Source of the DNA: an uncultured Alphaproteobacteria bacterium
GTDB lineage: Bacteria > Pseudomonadota > Alphaproteobacteria > HIMB59 > GCA-002718135
Length of the DNA: 49,417 nucleotides
NCBI GenBank assembly: GCA_902574475.1
Contig: CACGNZ010000008.1
Location: forward strand, 1 to 49,417
Direction of reading: 5' to 3'
Both the position numbers and the translations under genes were made by a program. Shown in pieces: positions 17,302 to 25,492 of this stretch. Position 1 is the first letter of the stretch; every line of letters begins with the position of its first letter. The notes under the pieces are model-generated. The model was given only the letters and a program-made list of their open reading frames with translations. It made no database searches and was not told the origin of the DNA.

Positions 17302-17484
17302 ATGTCTGTCGATTTTTATTACGCATTTTTAACAGGCTGGGTAATACTTTTATTATTTTGGAGTACTATTGTTTTCTTTATATATCTGAGAAAACCTCCT
17401 AAATCCAAATTAACTAAAAGTTTTATAATCAAATCCTATCTGTTTTTTTTGGCACTATTGTTTATAATTTTATTTTTTCGATAA
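17302..17484 (+). CDS. Small two-helix membrane protein, unknown
   Basis: A 60-residue product with two hydrophobic helices (about residues 6-27 and 43-59) separated by a basic loop RKPPKSKLTK. I recognise no family. It lies 20 bp after msrA on the same strand, so it is probably cotranscribed; the sequence just upstream (TTAGGGAACTA) gives only a weak ribosome-binding site. The basic loop suggests both termini outside the cytoplasm. Confidence 0.5.
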   Translation: MSVDFYYAFLTGWVILLLFWSTIVFFIYLRKPPKSKLTKSFIIKSYLFFLALLFIILFFR

Positions 17485-17584
17485 ACCGATTCGTTTTTCT
17501 TATAAATTATGTATCAACATATAGTAGGTCAAAAAGATTATGATACTAACATATTGATAATTAACAACTTTTTTATATTTAATG

Positions 17585-17613
17585 TTGAATACTGGTTTTT
17601 TCATAAATATAAA
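17585..17613 (+). promoter_or_regulatory. Candidate promoter of the GcrA-like gene (TTGAAT-N17-TATAAA)
   Basis: A good -35 (TTGAAT), the optimal 17-base spacer and a five-of-six -10 (TATAAA) lie 24 bases before the ATG, giving a leader of roughly 15-20 bases. The 150-bp gap before it holds nothing else convincing. Confidence 0.45.
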
Positions 17614-17636
17614 CTACCTCGAAATTAAAAATTATT

Positions 17637-17861
17637 ATGTCTATATTAAAAAACTATTTTAAACAAAACAGTGTGATGCACAGTTTCTCAAGTTGCCAAT
17701 GGCCAATTGGAGATCCACAAGAGAAAGATTTTCATTTTTGTGAGGCTGATACCGTTGCTGGGAAGCCTTATTGTCAGAGTCACTGTGATGTTGCATATAT
17801 TGACGAAAAAGAGCTTAAAAAAGAAAAAGAAGCTCAAAAAAATCGTCGCATTGCTGCTTAA
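17637..17861 (+). CDS. GcrA C-terminal (sigma-70-interacting) domain protein without the DNA-binding domain
   Basis: The 74-residue product matches the C-terminal part of the alphaproteobacterial cell-cycle regulator GcrA: CQWPIGDP, DFHFC, KPYCQSHCDVAY, then a basic Lys-rich tail. In Caulobacter GcrA this segment binds domain 2 of sigma-70, while a separate N-terminal helix-turn-helix recognises promoters, preferring CcrM-methylated sites. Here the HTH and the long linker are absent: only 19 residues precede the first Cys. Upstream frames show no remnant of the HTH. Cys20, Cys35, Cys46 and His49/Cys50 are spaced as in the family. It may be a streamlined sigma-70 co-activator; its own DNA specificity would be nil. 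Confidence 0.78.
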   Translation: MSILKNYFKQNSVMHSFSSCQWPIGDPQEKDFHFCEADTVAGKPYCQSHCDVAYIDEKELKKEKEAQKNRRIAA

Positions 17862-17911
17862 GTCAATCTCTACAAATTATTTTCTCATCAAATGTTAATA
17901 ATTTAGAGTTA

Positions 17912-17939
17912 TTGACATAAGAGACGTTTTTCTTAAAAT
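17912..17939 (+). promoter_or_regulatory. Candidate promoter of cfa (TTGACA-N16-TAAAAT)
   Basis: A consensus -35 TTGACA with a five-of-six -10 TAAAAT at 16-base spacing. The ATG of the cyclopropane synthase gene begins eight bases after the -10, so the transcript would be leaderless or nearly so. Confidence 0.5.
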
Positions 17940-17947
17940 AAAAAAAC

Positions 17948-19132
17948 ATGTTATTCAGTGTACTGAAAAAACTTAACTTTGAAGGAACATTAGAAATCAT
18001 AGATTCTAATGGCAAAACCCATAAATTTGGAAATTCAAACCCTCACGTTTGTATAAGACTGAAAAACAAATCTATTGAAAGAAAACTATTCTTAAACCCT
18101 AATCTACATATAGGTGAAGCATATATGAATGAAGAGCTAGTTGTAGAAAAAGGCACTATAGAAGACTTTCTTAATTTAATAACTAATTGTTACGATGACT
18201 TTATTTCTAACAATAAGTTTTATAAATTTTATGAATATTTATCTTCTATTTTCATGCCATTTCAGCAGATTAATCAGCTTGTAAATTCAAAAACAAATGT
18301 AGCTCACCACTACGATATAAATGAGGATTTATATAAATTATTTCTTGATCAGGATATGCAATATTCTTGCGCATATTTTCATAATTCCAATATGAGTTTG
18401 GATCAAGCGCAGAAAGATAAAAAACAACATATAATTAAAAAACTTCAAATTACAGAAAATATGGATGTTCTTGATATTGGGTGTGGTTGGGGAGGAATGG
18501 CAATTGAAATAGCTAAATCTACTGGCGCCAAAGTTAAAGGAATTACACTTTCAGAAAATCAATTTAAAACTGCATCTGAGCGAGCACAAAAAGAAGGTTT
18601 GGCTGATAAAGTTTCTTTTGCACTACAAGATTATAGAAATGAGACCGAAAAATATGATCGCATTGTATCAGTTGGTATGTTTGAGCATGTTGGTGTTAAA
18701 TATTTTAAAACTTATTTAAGTAAAGCTAATGATATTCTGAAAGAAAATGGTGTTTTTCTTTTGCATACAATTGGTCAAAGAGGTAAACCAACTGCTACAA
18801 GTCCTTGGATAAGAAAATACATTTTTCCTGGTGGTTATATTCCATCATTATCTGAAATAATGAATGCAACACAAAAACTTAATATAAATGTAACAGATGT
18901 TGAAGTATTAAGACTACATTACGCTCACACACTTTCCAAATGGTATCAAAATGTTATTGAAAATAAAGATAAAATTATAAATATGTTTGATCAGCGTTTT
19001 TTTAGAATGTGGGAGTTTTATCTATTGGCAAGTAAGTATTCCTTTGTAAATATGGGTAATGTTGTTTTCCAAATACAAATCACAAAAAATATTAACAATT
19101 TGCCTCTCACAAGAAATTATATCTACAACTAA
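17948..19132 (+). CDS. cfa: Cyclopropane-fatty-acyl-phospholipid synthase
   Basis: An S-adenosylmethionine-dependent enzyme that adds a methylene bridge to unsaturated acyl chains of membrane phospholipids. At 394 residues it is full length. The N-terminal lipid-binding part (residues 1-~110) precedes AHHYDINEDLYKLFLD, MQYSCAYFH, the SAM-binding LDIGCGWGGMAIEIA, VSVGMFEHVG and the later HTIGQRGKP and FPGGYIPSL. No ribosome-binding site is visible. Related mycolate or tuberculostearic synthases share the fold but the motifs favour Cfa. Confidence 0.92.
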   Translation: MLFSVLKKLNFEGTLEIIDSNGKTHKFGNSNPHVCIRLKNKSIERKLFLNPNLHIGEAYMNEELVVEKGTIEDFLNLITNCYDDFISNNKFYKFYEYLSSIFMPFQQINQLVNSKTNVAHHYDINEDLYKLFLDQDMQYSCAYFHNSNMSLDQAQKDKKQHIIKKLQITENMDVLDIGCGWGGMAIEIAKSTGAKVKGITLSENQFKTASERAQKEGLADKVSFALQDYRNETEKYDRIVSVGMFEHVGVKYFKTYLSKANDILKENGVFLLHTIGQRGKPTATSPWIRKYIFPGGYIPSLSEIMNATQKLNINVTDVEVLRLHYAHTLSKWYQNVIENKDKIINMFDQRFFRMWEFYLLASKYSFVNMGNVVFQIQITKNINNLPLTRNYIYN

Positions 19133-19146
19133 ACAGTTTATATTTA

Positions 19147-19173
19147 TTGAATTTCCAAGACAGGTAATATAAT
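19147..19173 (+). promoter_or_regulatory. Candidate promoter of the MotA-like gene (TTGAAT-N15-TATAAT)
   Basis: A perfect -10 TATAAT ends nine bases before the ATG, with TTGAAT at a slightly short 15-base spacing upstream. As with msrA and cfa, the implied leader is only a few bases. Confidence 0.4.
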
Positions 19174-19182
19174 CTTTCGTTT

Positions 19183-20208
19183 ATGGCGCTATCGCTAAAT
19201 AATTATATAATTAGAGCATCAATTTTCTTAGTCACTGTCTTTGTTATTGTTGTTTTATTATATCCAGTTTTACAAAATGCTTTTTTATCAAATATTTTTA
19301 TTAACACTATAATTTTATTAGCCCTGTTAACTGGAATTGTATTTAATTTTTTTCATCTCATTAACTTAAATTACAAATATATATCTTTCTCGAACTTTAA
19401 TATTACAAATTCTATAGAAGCATTCTCTACTTTAAGAGGGCAAGACAAAAATATTTCTCTTGAATTAAAAAATCTTGACGGAAAATTTGTTTTTAAAAGT
19501 TCATCAATAAATAGATTGATAGAGAATTCTGATATGACTTTGATAAGCATAAGAGAAACTTCTCGTTACCTGGTAGGCTTGCTAGTTTTTTTAGGACTCC
19601 TTGGAACTTTCTGGGGACTTCTAAAAACCATTGGATCTGTTGGCAATGTTATCAGCGGCCTAGGTATAGACGATACAAATGTTGCAGGTTTTTTTAATTC
19701 TCTTAAAGATGGATTAAATGCTCCACTTGAAGGAATGAGTATTGCATTTAGCAGTTCTTTATTAGGTCTAGCTGGCTCTTTAATATTAGGATTACTTGAT
19801 TTAAATCTTGGACAAGCTCAAAATAAATTTAGTCAATACTTTGAAAAAATACTTAATAGCAATTCTTCTCCAGATTTTTCTAAAGTAGAAGATAAGCCTA
19901 CAGGTGAAGCAATTCAAAAAATCTATGACAACTTAGAAAACCTCCTAAATGCTTTTAAGAAATCATCTGACAATCAAACTAAAATTTCAAACAATTTAGA
20001 GAAGTTTAATGAAATACTTAACAAAATCAATTCCAACTCTTTAAATCTTGATAAGCAATTATCAAATTTCTTATCTTCACAATTAAACACACAATCTACA
20101 CTAATGAACCTTACAGAAGTTTTAAGCAAAAATGGAATATTAGAAGCAAAAAAAGTTAAAGAGTATTTTCAGAAAATTGAAAAAGAACTAAAGAAAATTA
20201 AAAAATAA
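19183..20208 (+). CDS. MotA/TolQ/ExbB-type proton channel-like protein with cytoplasmic coiled-coil tail
   Basis: A 341-residue inner-membrane protein with four hydrophobic helices at about 9-30, 37-60, 129-150 and 184-207. Helices 3 and 4 (LVGLLVFLGLLGTFWGLLKT and GMSIAFSSSLLGLAGSLILG) have the Gly/Ser-rich pattern of MotA/ExbB channel subunits. Residues ~215-341 form a heptad-like tail rich in Asn, Leu and Lys. It is two bases upstream of a MotB/OmpA-like partner, so they almost certainly form a stator-type complex driven by ion flow. The pair resembles one found widely, usually as unnamed MotA plus peptidoglycan-binding protein, in alphaproteobacteria. No flagellar or Tol genes are nearby. 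Confidence 0.85.
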   Translation: MALSLNNYIIRASIFLVTVFVIVVLLYPVLQNAFLSNIFINTIILLALLTGIVFNFFHLINLNYKYISFSNFNITNSIEAFSTLRGQDKNISLELKNLDGKFVFKSSSINRLIENSDMTLISIRETSRYLVGLLVFLGLLGTFWGLLKTIGSVGNVISGLGIDDTNVAGFFNSLKDGLNAPLEGMSIAFSSSLLGLAGSLILGLLDLNLGQAQNKFSQYFEKILNSNSSPDFSKVEDKPTGEAIQKIYDNLENLLNAFKKSSDNQTKISNNLEKFNEILNKINSNSLNLDKQLSNFLSSQLNTQSTLMNLTEVLSKNGILEAKKVKEYFQKIEKELKKIKK

Positions 20209-20210
20209 TA

Positions 20211-21977
20211 ATGTCTACTAGGTCTTTAAGAAATAGACTTGCTGATACAACAAATATTTGGCCCGGTTTTGTCGATGTTCTAGCTACTCTTTTAATAGTA
20301 ATCATATTTGTGCTAATGGTTTTTACTGTTTCGCAAATATATCTGAGTGATGCTATATCTGGCCGAGATAAGGCGCTTCAAGATTTAAGAACACAAATAA
20401 ATGAATTATCTAAAATACTTGTTATTGAAACAAAAGATAAAGAAGAAGCTCTTTCAACTCTTTCTGAAACTGAGAAAAAACTTGAAGATACAGAATTAAA
20501 TTTACAAAGTGAGCAATTATTAAGTGAGCAATTACAAACTGATGTTGCAAAAAAACGATCAGAAATATTTGTTCAGGAACAAAATATAATAGCTTTATCC
20601 GAGCAAATTAGTAGTCTTTTAAAAGAACTGAGAATAGTTGCAAATGCATTAGAAACTTATGAAGGACAAGAAATTACTTTACTGGAAACCGAGGGACTTG
20701 GAGAACGAATTAATAAAGCACTTGCAACAAGAATTGATCAACTAAAAATACTTAATCAAGAATTAGATAATGCTAATTTTAAACTACTTGAAAGTGAAAA
20801 ATCTCTCAAATCTACAATAGCAGAACTAAATGAGAAGAATGAAAATTTAATGGCCATTAATGAAAGTTTGGGTTTAGAGGAAGGAGGAATTGAAGAGCAG
20901 TTACTTGCAATTAAAAATAAAAATGAAAAGCTTCTAAGTTTAAATGATGAATTAGAAAAGACAAATACTGAACTATCATTAAGAGATGAAGAATTACAAA
21001 GTCAAATATCCCAATATCAAGAACTAATGAATGATCTTTTAGAAATTAATGATAGTCTTGGCTTAAAAGATGCATCACTTAATGAACAACTTGATGCAAT
21101 TAGGTTTAAAAATGAAGAATTAGCAAGATTAAATAAAGATTTAATTCAGAAAGATAGCACTATTTTTAATTTGCGAGGAAAAATATCTGAACTAAATAAT
21201 GTTCTTTCTTTGTCAGAAGATAAACAAAAACAACAACTAGAAAAACTTGAGTTACTTCAAAGTCAAATTGTTTCATTAGAAAAAGAAAGTCAAAAACAAA
21301 AAGAAACATCACTTGAAGAAATTAAAAATATGGAAATACAAGCTTCAAAAACATTAGAACAGGTAGAAATTCTTTCTAATCAAATTGATACCTTGCAAAA
21401 AGAAATAGCTTTACTTAATGATGCTTTAGAAGCTAGTGAAAGCCAGGCTTTGATTAAAGATTTAGAAATAGAGGTGCTAGGTGAAAAGTTAAACAAAGCC
21501 CTTACATCAAAAGTATTTGAGCTCCAAAAATATAGATCTGAGTTTTTCGGAAAATTACAATCTATTTTAGGTGATAGAAAAGACATTAAAATTGTAGGAG
21601 ATAGATTTATTTTTGAATCAGAGCTATTATTTGATTCTGCTTCAGCAGATTTACAACTATCTGGCAAAGAAAAGTTAAGTGAAATTGGCCTTACTTTAAA
21701 AGAGACTACTAATGATATTCCTTCAGATATTGACTGGATTATAATGGTAGAAGGACACACTGACAAAAAACCCATACAAACAATTAGATATCCTTCTAAC
21801 TGGGAATTATCTTCAGCTAGAGCTAATACAGTTTTAAAACTTCTTCTTGATCTTGGTTTTCCACCAAATAGATTAGCATCTGCAGGATATGGAGAGTTTT
21901 ATCCTATCAGTAATGGAGAAACTGAGAGTGATCTACAACAGAATAGAAGGATTGAATTAAAACTCACTTCACGCTAA
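20211..21977 (+). CDS. MotB-like OmpA-domain protein with very long periplasmic coiled coil
   Basis: A 588-residue partner of the MotA-like protein. One transmembrane helix (about 20-42) carries D22 in WPGFVDVLATLLIV, the position of the ion-binding Asp of MotB. A continuous coiled coil of about 380 residues follows (47-430), then ELQKYRSEFFGKL and an OmpA peptidoglycan-binding domain (FDSASADL, EGHTDKKP, NWELSSARA, GYGEFYP, NRRIELK). The coiled coil contains two clear 33-residue repeats. Its length would allow the OmpA domain to reach peptidoglycan well above the membrane. Role in envelope integrity or force transmission is inferred; the exact function of these pairs is, as far as I know, not settled. 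Confidence 0.88.
   Translation: MSTRSLRNRLADTTNIWPGFVDVLATLLIVIIFVLMVFTVSQIYLSDAISGRDKALQDLRTQINELSKILVIETKDKEEALSTLSETEKKLEDTELNLQSEQLLSEQLQTDVAKKRSEIFVQEQNIIALSEQISSLLKELRIVANALETYEGQEITLLETEGLGERINKALATRIDQLKILNQELDNANFKLLESEKSLKSTIAELNEKNENLMAINESLGLEEGGIEEQLLAIKNKNEKLLSLNDELEKTNTELSLRDEELQSQISQYQELMNDLLEINDSLGLKDASLNEQLDAIRFKNEELARLNKDLIQKDSTIFNLRGKISELNNVLSLSEDKQKQQLEKLELLQSQIVSLEKESQKQKETSLEEIKNMEIQASKTLEQVEILSNQIDTLQKEIALLNDALEASESQALIKDLEIEVLGEKLNKALTSKVFELQKYRSEFFGKLQSILGDRKDIKIVGDRFIFESELLFDSASADLQLSGKEKLSEIGLTLKETTNDIPSDIDWIIMVEGHTDKKPIQTIRYPSNWELSSARANTVLKLLLDLGFPPNRLASAGYGEFYPISNGETESDLQQNRRIELKLTSR
20856..20954 (+). repeat. Internal coiled-coil repeat, unit 1 (residues 216-248 of the OmpA-like protein)
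   Basis: Encodes a unit starting INESLGL and containing EQLLAIKNKNEKL and LNDEL. A second unit 189 bases (63 codons) downstream shares 18 of 33 residues by my alignment, indicating internal duplication of the coiled coil. Confidence 0.75.
21045..21143 (+). repeat. Internal coiled-coil repeat, unit 2 (residues 279-311 of the OmpA-like protein)
   Basis: Starts INDSLGL and contains EQLDAIRFKNEEL and LNKDL, in register with unit 1. A further shorter similarity, GERINKALATRIDQL near residue 164 and GEKLNKALTSKVFEL at residue 424, suggests repeated duplication of the same heptad blocks. Confidence 0.75.
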
Positions 21978-22018
21978 TTTGCCTTAAATTTAACATAAAC
22001 TGATCATAAAAATTAAGT

Positions 22019-22522
22019 ATGAGATTTTTAATTTTATTTGTCTTAATTTTCTTTAGCTCATATTCTGTATTTGCTGCATGCAGTGATCAACCAGCAAATG
22101 AGGTGGACTGGACTAATTGTAATTTTGTAGAAAATCTCGATCTTTCTGGTACTGGTTTGGCAAATTCTCAAATGTCAGGAGTTAATTTATCTTTATCTAA
22201 TTTTGAAAAATCTCAACTTAATAATTCAAATTTATCTATTGGTAATTTTATCTTCTCAAATTTCAGTAATTCAAATTTATATGCTTCAAATTTACAGGGA
22301 GCTAATTGTAATAATGCTAACTTTGATAATGCAAACCTTGCAAAAGTAAACTTTGAGGGATCTAATCTCTTTGGAGCGACTTTTAAAGGTGCAAATCTAT
22401 ATGAGGCAAATCTACTTGGTGCTAATATTTCTGGAGCAATGTTTGATGAAGCAAATTTGTCAAATGCTATATGGATAGACGGTAAAAAATGTGCTCTTGG
22501 TTCTATAGGCAGTTGCCAATAA
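22019..22522 (+). CDS. Exported pentapeptide-repeat protein
   Basis: A 167-residue protein with a Sec signal peptide (MRFLILFVLIFFSSYSVFAA) and then an A(N/D)LXX pentapeptide-repeat region from about residue 40 to 150: blocks such as NLQGA, NLAKV, NLFGA, NLYEA, NLLGA and NISGA, forming a right-handed quadrilateral beta helix. A Cys pair near each end (ACSDQ, NCNF; KKCALGS, GSCQ) may clamp the fold in the periplasm. It follows the MotA/OmpA pair by 41 bp on the same strand. The molecular role of exported pentapeptide proteins is generally unknown. Confidence 0.88.
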   Translation: MRFLILFVLIFFSSYSVFAACSDQPANEVDWTNCNFVENLDLSGTGLANSQMSGVNLSLSNFEKSQLNNSNLSIGNFIFSNFSNSNLYASNLQGANCNNANFDNANLAKVNFEGSNLFGATFKGANLYEANLLGANISGAMFDEANLSNAIWIDGKKCALGSIGSCQ

Positions 22523-22650
22523 TTATTTTATTTTTTTTTATTGCCAGTTGCAAAATGTCAGACGTATCTAAAATACAAAAAAATGACGATAATAAAGTTA
22601 ATTTTAAGATCTCAGGAAGTAAAGAAACTGGTATTCAAATAAATAACTAA
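22489..22650 (+). CDS. Small lipoprotein (53 residues), overlapping the pentapeptide-repeat gene
   Basis: A short frame, offset from the pentapeptide gene and overlapping its last 34 bases. It encodes MCSWFYRQL, a hydrophobic run PIIILFFFI, then the lipobox IASC with the modified Cys at position 21, followed by a polar 32-residue tail (KMSDVSKIQKNDDNKV and onward, ending in TAA). The charged n-region, hydrophobic core and lipobox in the right order make it a credible type II signal peptide substrate. Residue +2 is Lys, so outer-membrane sorting is likely. No family is recognisable. A downstream TTG at 22513 is an alternative start but would remove the Arg. Confidence 0.55.
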   Translation: MCSWFYRQLPIIILFFFIASCKMSDVSKIQKNDDNKVNFKISGSKETGIQINN

Positions 22651-22696
22651 AATATTAATTTACTTTCATCAAATTTAATGATTTGACCTTTAAACA

Positions 22697-23599
22697 ATGA
22701 GTCAAAATTCTTATCTATATGCCTTTAGTGTAGTTTTTCTTGCTGGAATTTTTTGGAGTTTTGGAGCGTTGACTGTTAGATATATGGTGGATGGTCATCA
22801 ATATGTTTTTCAATATTTATTTTATAGAGGCTTAACTATTTCAATTATACTTCTTATATATTTATTTTTTCGGGAAGGATTTGCTTTTTATAAAAATTTT
22901 CTCAAAATAGGAATACCATCTATACTTGGAGGTTTATTTCTAGCAACAGCTTTTACAGGGTTCATTTTTTCTATTACTATGACTACGGCTGCCGTAACAT
23001 TATTTATGTTAGCAGCGATGCCTTTTATTGCAGCCATTGTTGGTTATTTTGTTCTTGGCGAAATACTAAAAAGATCAACATTAATTGCCATGGTTGTAGC
23101 ATTTATAGGTGTGTGCGTAATGATTATAAATGACAGTATTTCCGGAACTGCTTTAGGTGCAATAATAGGATTTATTTCTGCAACTGGTTTTGCATTATAC
23201 ACGGTAACAATAAGATGGAAACCTGAAACACCAAAATTCACAACAGTTGTTTTAGCGGGACTATTTTGTACAATATTTGCGTTCTTTATTTTAGGCTTCT
23301 CTTTTGAGCCTTTTATTCTGATGCCTGAAATAAATAGTTATTTGAGTATACTTCATGGAATAATTGTTGCAGCCGGCTTAATACTTTACAGTCTTGGAGC
23401 AAAATACTTACCCTCAGCTGAGCTAGCACTTTTATCGTTAATGGAAGTTGTTGGAGGAGTTCTGTGGGTTTGGCTTCCTATTTTTGGAATTAATGAAGTA
23501 CCAAGTACAACTGTAATTATTGGAGGTTTCATAATAACTTTAGCTGTAGTTTATTATGGTTTTGCTGCTAGGCAGATTGATATCAATATTAAAACTTAA
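22697..23599 (+). CDS. DMT-superfamily transporter (EamA family)
   Basis: A 300-residue inner-membrane protein with ten predicted helices arranged as two EamA halves. [14 protein letters not shown] opens the first half, [17 protein letters not shown] closes it, and [21 protein letters not shown] with the final LGxxE-type region marks the second. Such proteins export amino acids, nucleosides or other metabolites; the substrate cannot be deduced. Its 3' end overlaps the convergent hemA gene by four bases. Confidence 0.88.
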   Translation: MSQNSYLYAFSVVFLAGIFWSFGALTVRYMVDGHQYVFQYLFYRGLTISIILLIYLFFREGFAFYKNFLKIGIPSILGGLFLATAFTGFIFSITMTTAAVTLFMLAAMPFIAAIVGYFVLGEILKRSTLIAMVVAFIGVCVMIINDSISGTALGAIIGFISATGFALYTVTIRWKPETPKFTTVVLAGLFCTIFAFFILGFSFEPFILMPEINSYLSILHGIIVAAGLILYSLGAKYLPSAELALLSLMEVVGGVLWVWLPIFGINEVPSTTVIIGGFIITLAVVYYGFAARQIDINIKT

Positions 23600-24831
23600 A
23601 TATTTGCTGTAACTTTATTAATATTTTTTCTTGGTAAATTATTTTTAGACCAAACTGTATCAAGAGCCTTAATCATTTTTTCGATATGCTCTTTTCTATG
23701 TTTTGGGGTAACAGTTATTCTTAGTCTCTCTAAACCTTTTGGTACAGTTGGATAAAAAATTGGTTGTGCATAAATACCATGATCATCAATTAAATCTTTA
23801 GACACTTTTTTGCATAAAAAAGGATCATTAATTAATACTGCTACAATATGAGAATTTGTATCCAAATAAGGGATTGCTAAGGAATCTAAATTTTCTCTTA
23901 TTAAAGCTGCATTATCTTTTATTCTTATTCTTAATTGTTCTGCCAGAGAAACAATATCTATTGCTTTAGCTGCTCCTGCAGCAATTGATGGGCAGATTGA
24001 AGTTGTAAAAATAAAACCTGGAGCGAAACTTCTAATGTAATCAATTATTTCTGAACTAGCTGCAATATAACCTCCCATTTGACCATATGCTTTTGCTAAA
24101 GTCCCATTAATAATATCTATTTTATCTTCAACTCCCATTTCTACTGCAATACCTTTACCTTCTTCACCGTAAAGTCCAACTGAATGAACTTCATCAAGAT
24201 ATGTCATACAGTTATATTTTTTTGCTAACTCTACAATTTTAACTATAGGCGATCTTATACCTTCCATAGAGTATAAACTTTCAAAAACAATTAACTTAGG
24301 ATTATCTACATTTGACTCTTTTAGTAACTGTTCTAAATGATCAATGTCATTGTGTTTAAATATATGACACTTAGCTCCACTATTCTTAATACCTTGTATT
24401 AAAGATGCGTGATTTAATTCATCAGAAAATATCTCAATATCTTTAATTTTTTTTCCTAAAGTCCATAAAGTAGATTGGTTTGCTGTATAAGCAGAAGCAA
24501 AAACTAATGCCGCTTCTTTATTATGAACATTTGCCAGTTTTTTTTCAAGTTCAGTATGATAGGTTGATGTACCAGAAATATTTCTTGTTCCACCTGAACC
24601 AGATCCATATTCAAGTAGTGTTTTTACTATTTCATTTACGACTTCTGGGTGCTGACTCATGTTCAGATAGTCATTAGAACACCAAACCTCTACTTCTCTT
24701 TCTTTATTTTTGAAACTTTCATCTGCATTTGGAAAACTTTTTATAGGTCTGTCTATGTTTCTAAAGTCCCTATAAAGACCCTGATCTTTTAAATTTTTTA
24801 ATTCAGATTTAAAGAAATTTTTGTATTGCAT
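23596..24831 (-). CDS. hemA: 5-aminolevulinate synthase (ALAS)
   Basis: A pyridoxal-phosphate enzyme condensing glycine and succinyl-CoA to 5-aminolevulinate, the Shemin entry to heme used by alphaproteobacteria. The 411-residue protein has [45 protein letters not shown] (PLP Asp) and the Schiff-base Lys in [13 protein letters not shown], plus [11 protein letters not shown]. Related KBL and BioF enzymes lack this combination. It stands separately from the other heme genes, with a cytochrome b561 gene between. Confidence 0.95.
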   Translation of the reverse strand: MQYKNFFKSELKNLKDQGLYRDFRNIDRPIKSFPNADESFKNKEREVEVWCSNDYLNMSQHPEVVNEIVKTLLEYGSGSGGTRNISGTSTYHTELEKKLANVHNKEAALVFASAYTANQSTLWTLGKKIKDIEIFSDELNHASLIQGIKNSGAKCHIFKHNDIDHLEQLLKESNVDNPKLIVFESLYSMEGIRSPIVKIVELAKKYNCMTYLDEVHSVGLYGEEGKGIAVEMGVEDKIDIINGTLAKAYGQMGGYIAASSEIIDYIRSFAPGFIFTTSICPSIAAGAAKAIDIVSLAEQLRIRIKDNAALIRENLDSLAIPYLDTNSHIVAVLINDPFLCKKVSKDLIDDHGIYAQPIFYPTVPKGLERLRITVTPKHRKEHIEKMIKALDTVWSKNNLPRKNINKVTANI

Positions 24832-24886
24832 AAATGTTAGATATCTTACCCAATCTTTAATTGTAAGTGTTTAATTGAATGAATTG

Positions 24887-25465
24887 TCACACCTTATTTC
24901 TATTAAAAGACATTCTCCTCCAGACACCATATTTATCCTTAATTATAAATCGATGATACAACGCCGCTGCAATATGAAGTGAAAAAAGAGCTGTTAACAT
25001 AAGTGCTGAGTAGTAGTGTATAGCTAGAGCTTGAGGGTATAAAAAAAAATTCTCTTCGATTAAAGGTGGTATTTTAATTAATCCCAAGAGATGAACATCT
25101 TCTCCTCCAAGCCATGTCATAAAGGTACCTTGAATAGGAATAAGAATAACTAAACCATAAAGTACAAAATGGACTAAATTTGAAACCAATTTATGAAATA
25201 AAGGAATATTTTCATATTTAGGATGAGTATTAAATATGTATTTCCACATTAATCTAAGCACAACTAAACTAAAGACTAAGGTGCCAAAAAATTTATGAGT
25301 AATAATAAAACCCATTTTAAGAGGAGAAAATTCCATATTATGAAGGCTAATCCCTATTGCAACTTGCCAAAAAAGAAGAAGTGCCAATGACCAATGAAAA
25401 AGTTTTGCAACTAAGCCCCAAGAAGATTTTGTACCTTTAAATTCAATCATTACCAATTTTATCAT
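24887..25465 (-). CDS. Cytochrome b561
   Basis: A 192-residue four-helix inner-membrane di-heme b protein of the prokaryotic b561 family. Heme-ligand His candidates lie in KLFHWSLALLLFWQ (helix 1), FIITHKFFGTL (helix 2), and HYYSALMLTALFSLHIAAALYH (helix 4). Members oxidise quinol and can pass electrons to superoxide or periplasmic partners. An internal Met five codons in (MIEFKG) is an alternative start. The gene is divergent from hemC over a 27-bp gap and lies among the heme genes. Confidence 0.9.
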   Translation of the reverse strand: MIKLVMIEFKGTKSSWGLVAKLFHWSLALLLFWQVAIGISLHNMEFSPLKMGFIITHKFFGTLVFSLVVLRLMWKYIFNTHPKYENIPLFHKLVSNLVHFVLYGLVILIPIQGTFMTWLGGEDVHLLGLIKIPPLIEENFFLYPQALAIHYYSALMLTALFSLHIAAALYHRFIIKDKYGVWRRMSFNRNKV

Positions 25466-25492
25466 ATAGTGCTATTTAAAATAATATAATCC

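Noticed and set aside
17509..17628. 39-codon ORF between the small membrane protein and the GcrA-like gene
   Set aside because: No ribosome-binding site, no recognisable motif, and it contains the probable promoter of the next gene.
17707..17898. 63-residue frame overlapping the GcrA-like gene
   Set aside because: Shadow frame; the other frame has the conserved CxWPIGDP and Cys/His pattern.
19183..21977. Zorya anti-phage system
   Set aside because: ZorA/ZorB-like topology is present but there is no ZorC, ZorD helicase or ZorE nuclease nearby, and the ELQKYRSEFFGKL-type C-terminal region matches a widespread alphaproteobacterial envelope pair.
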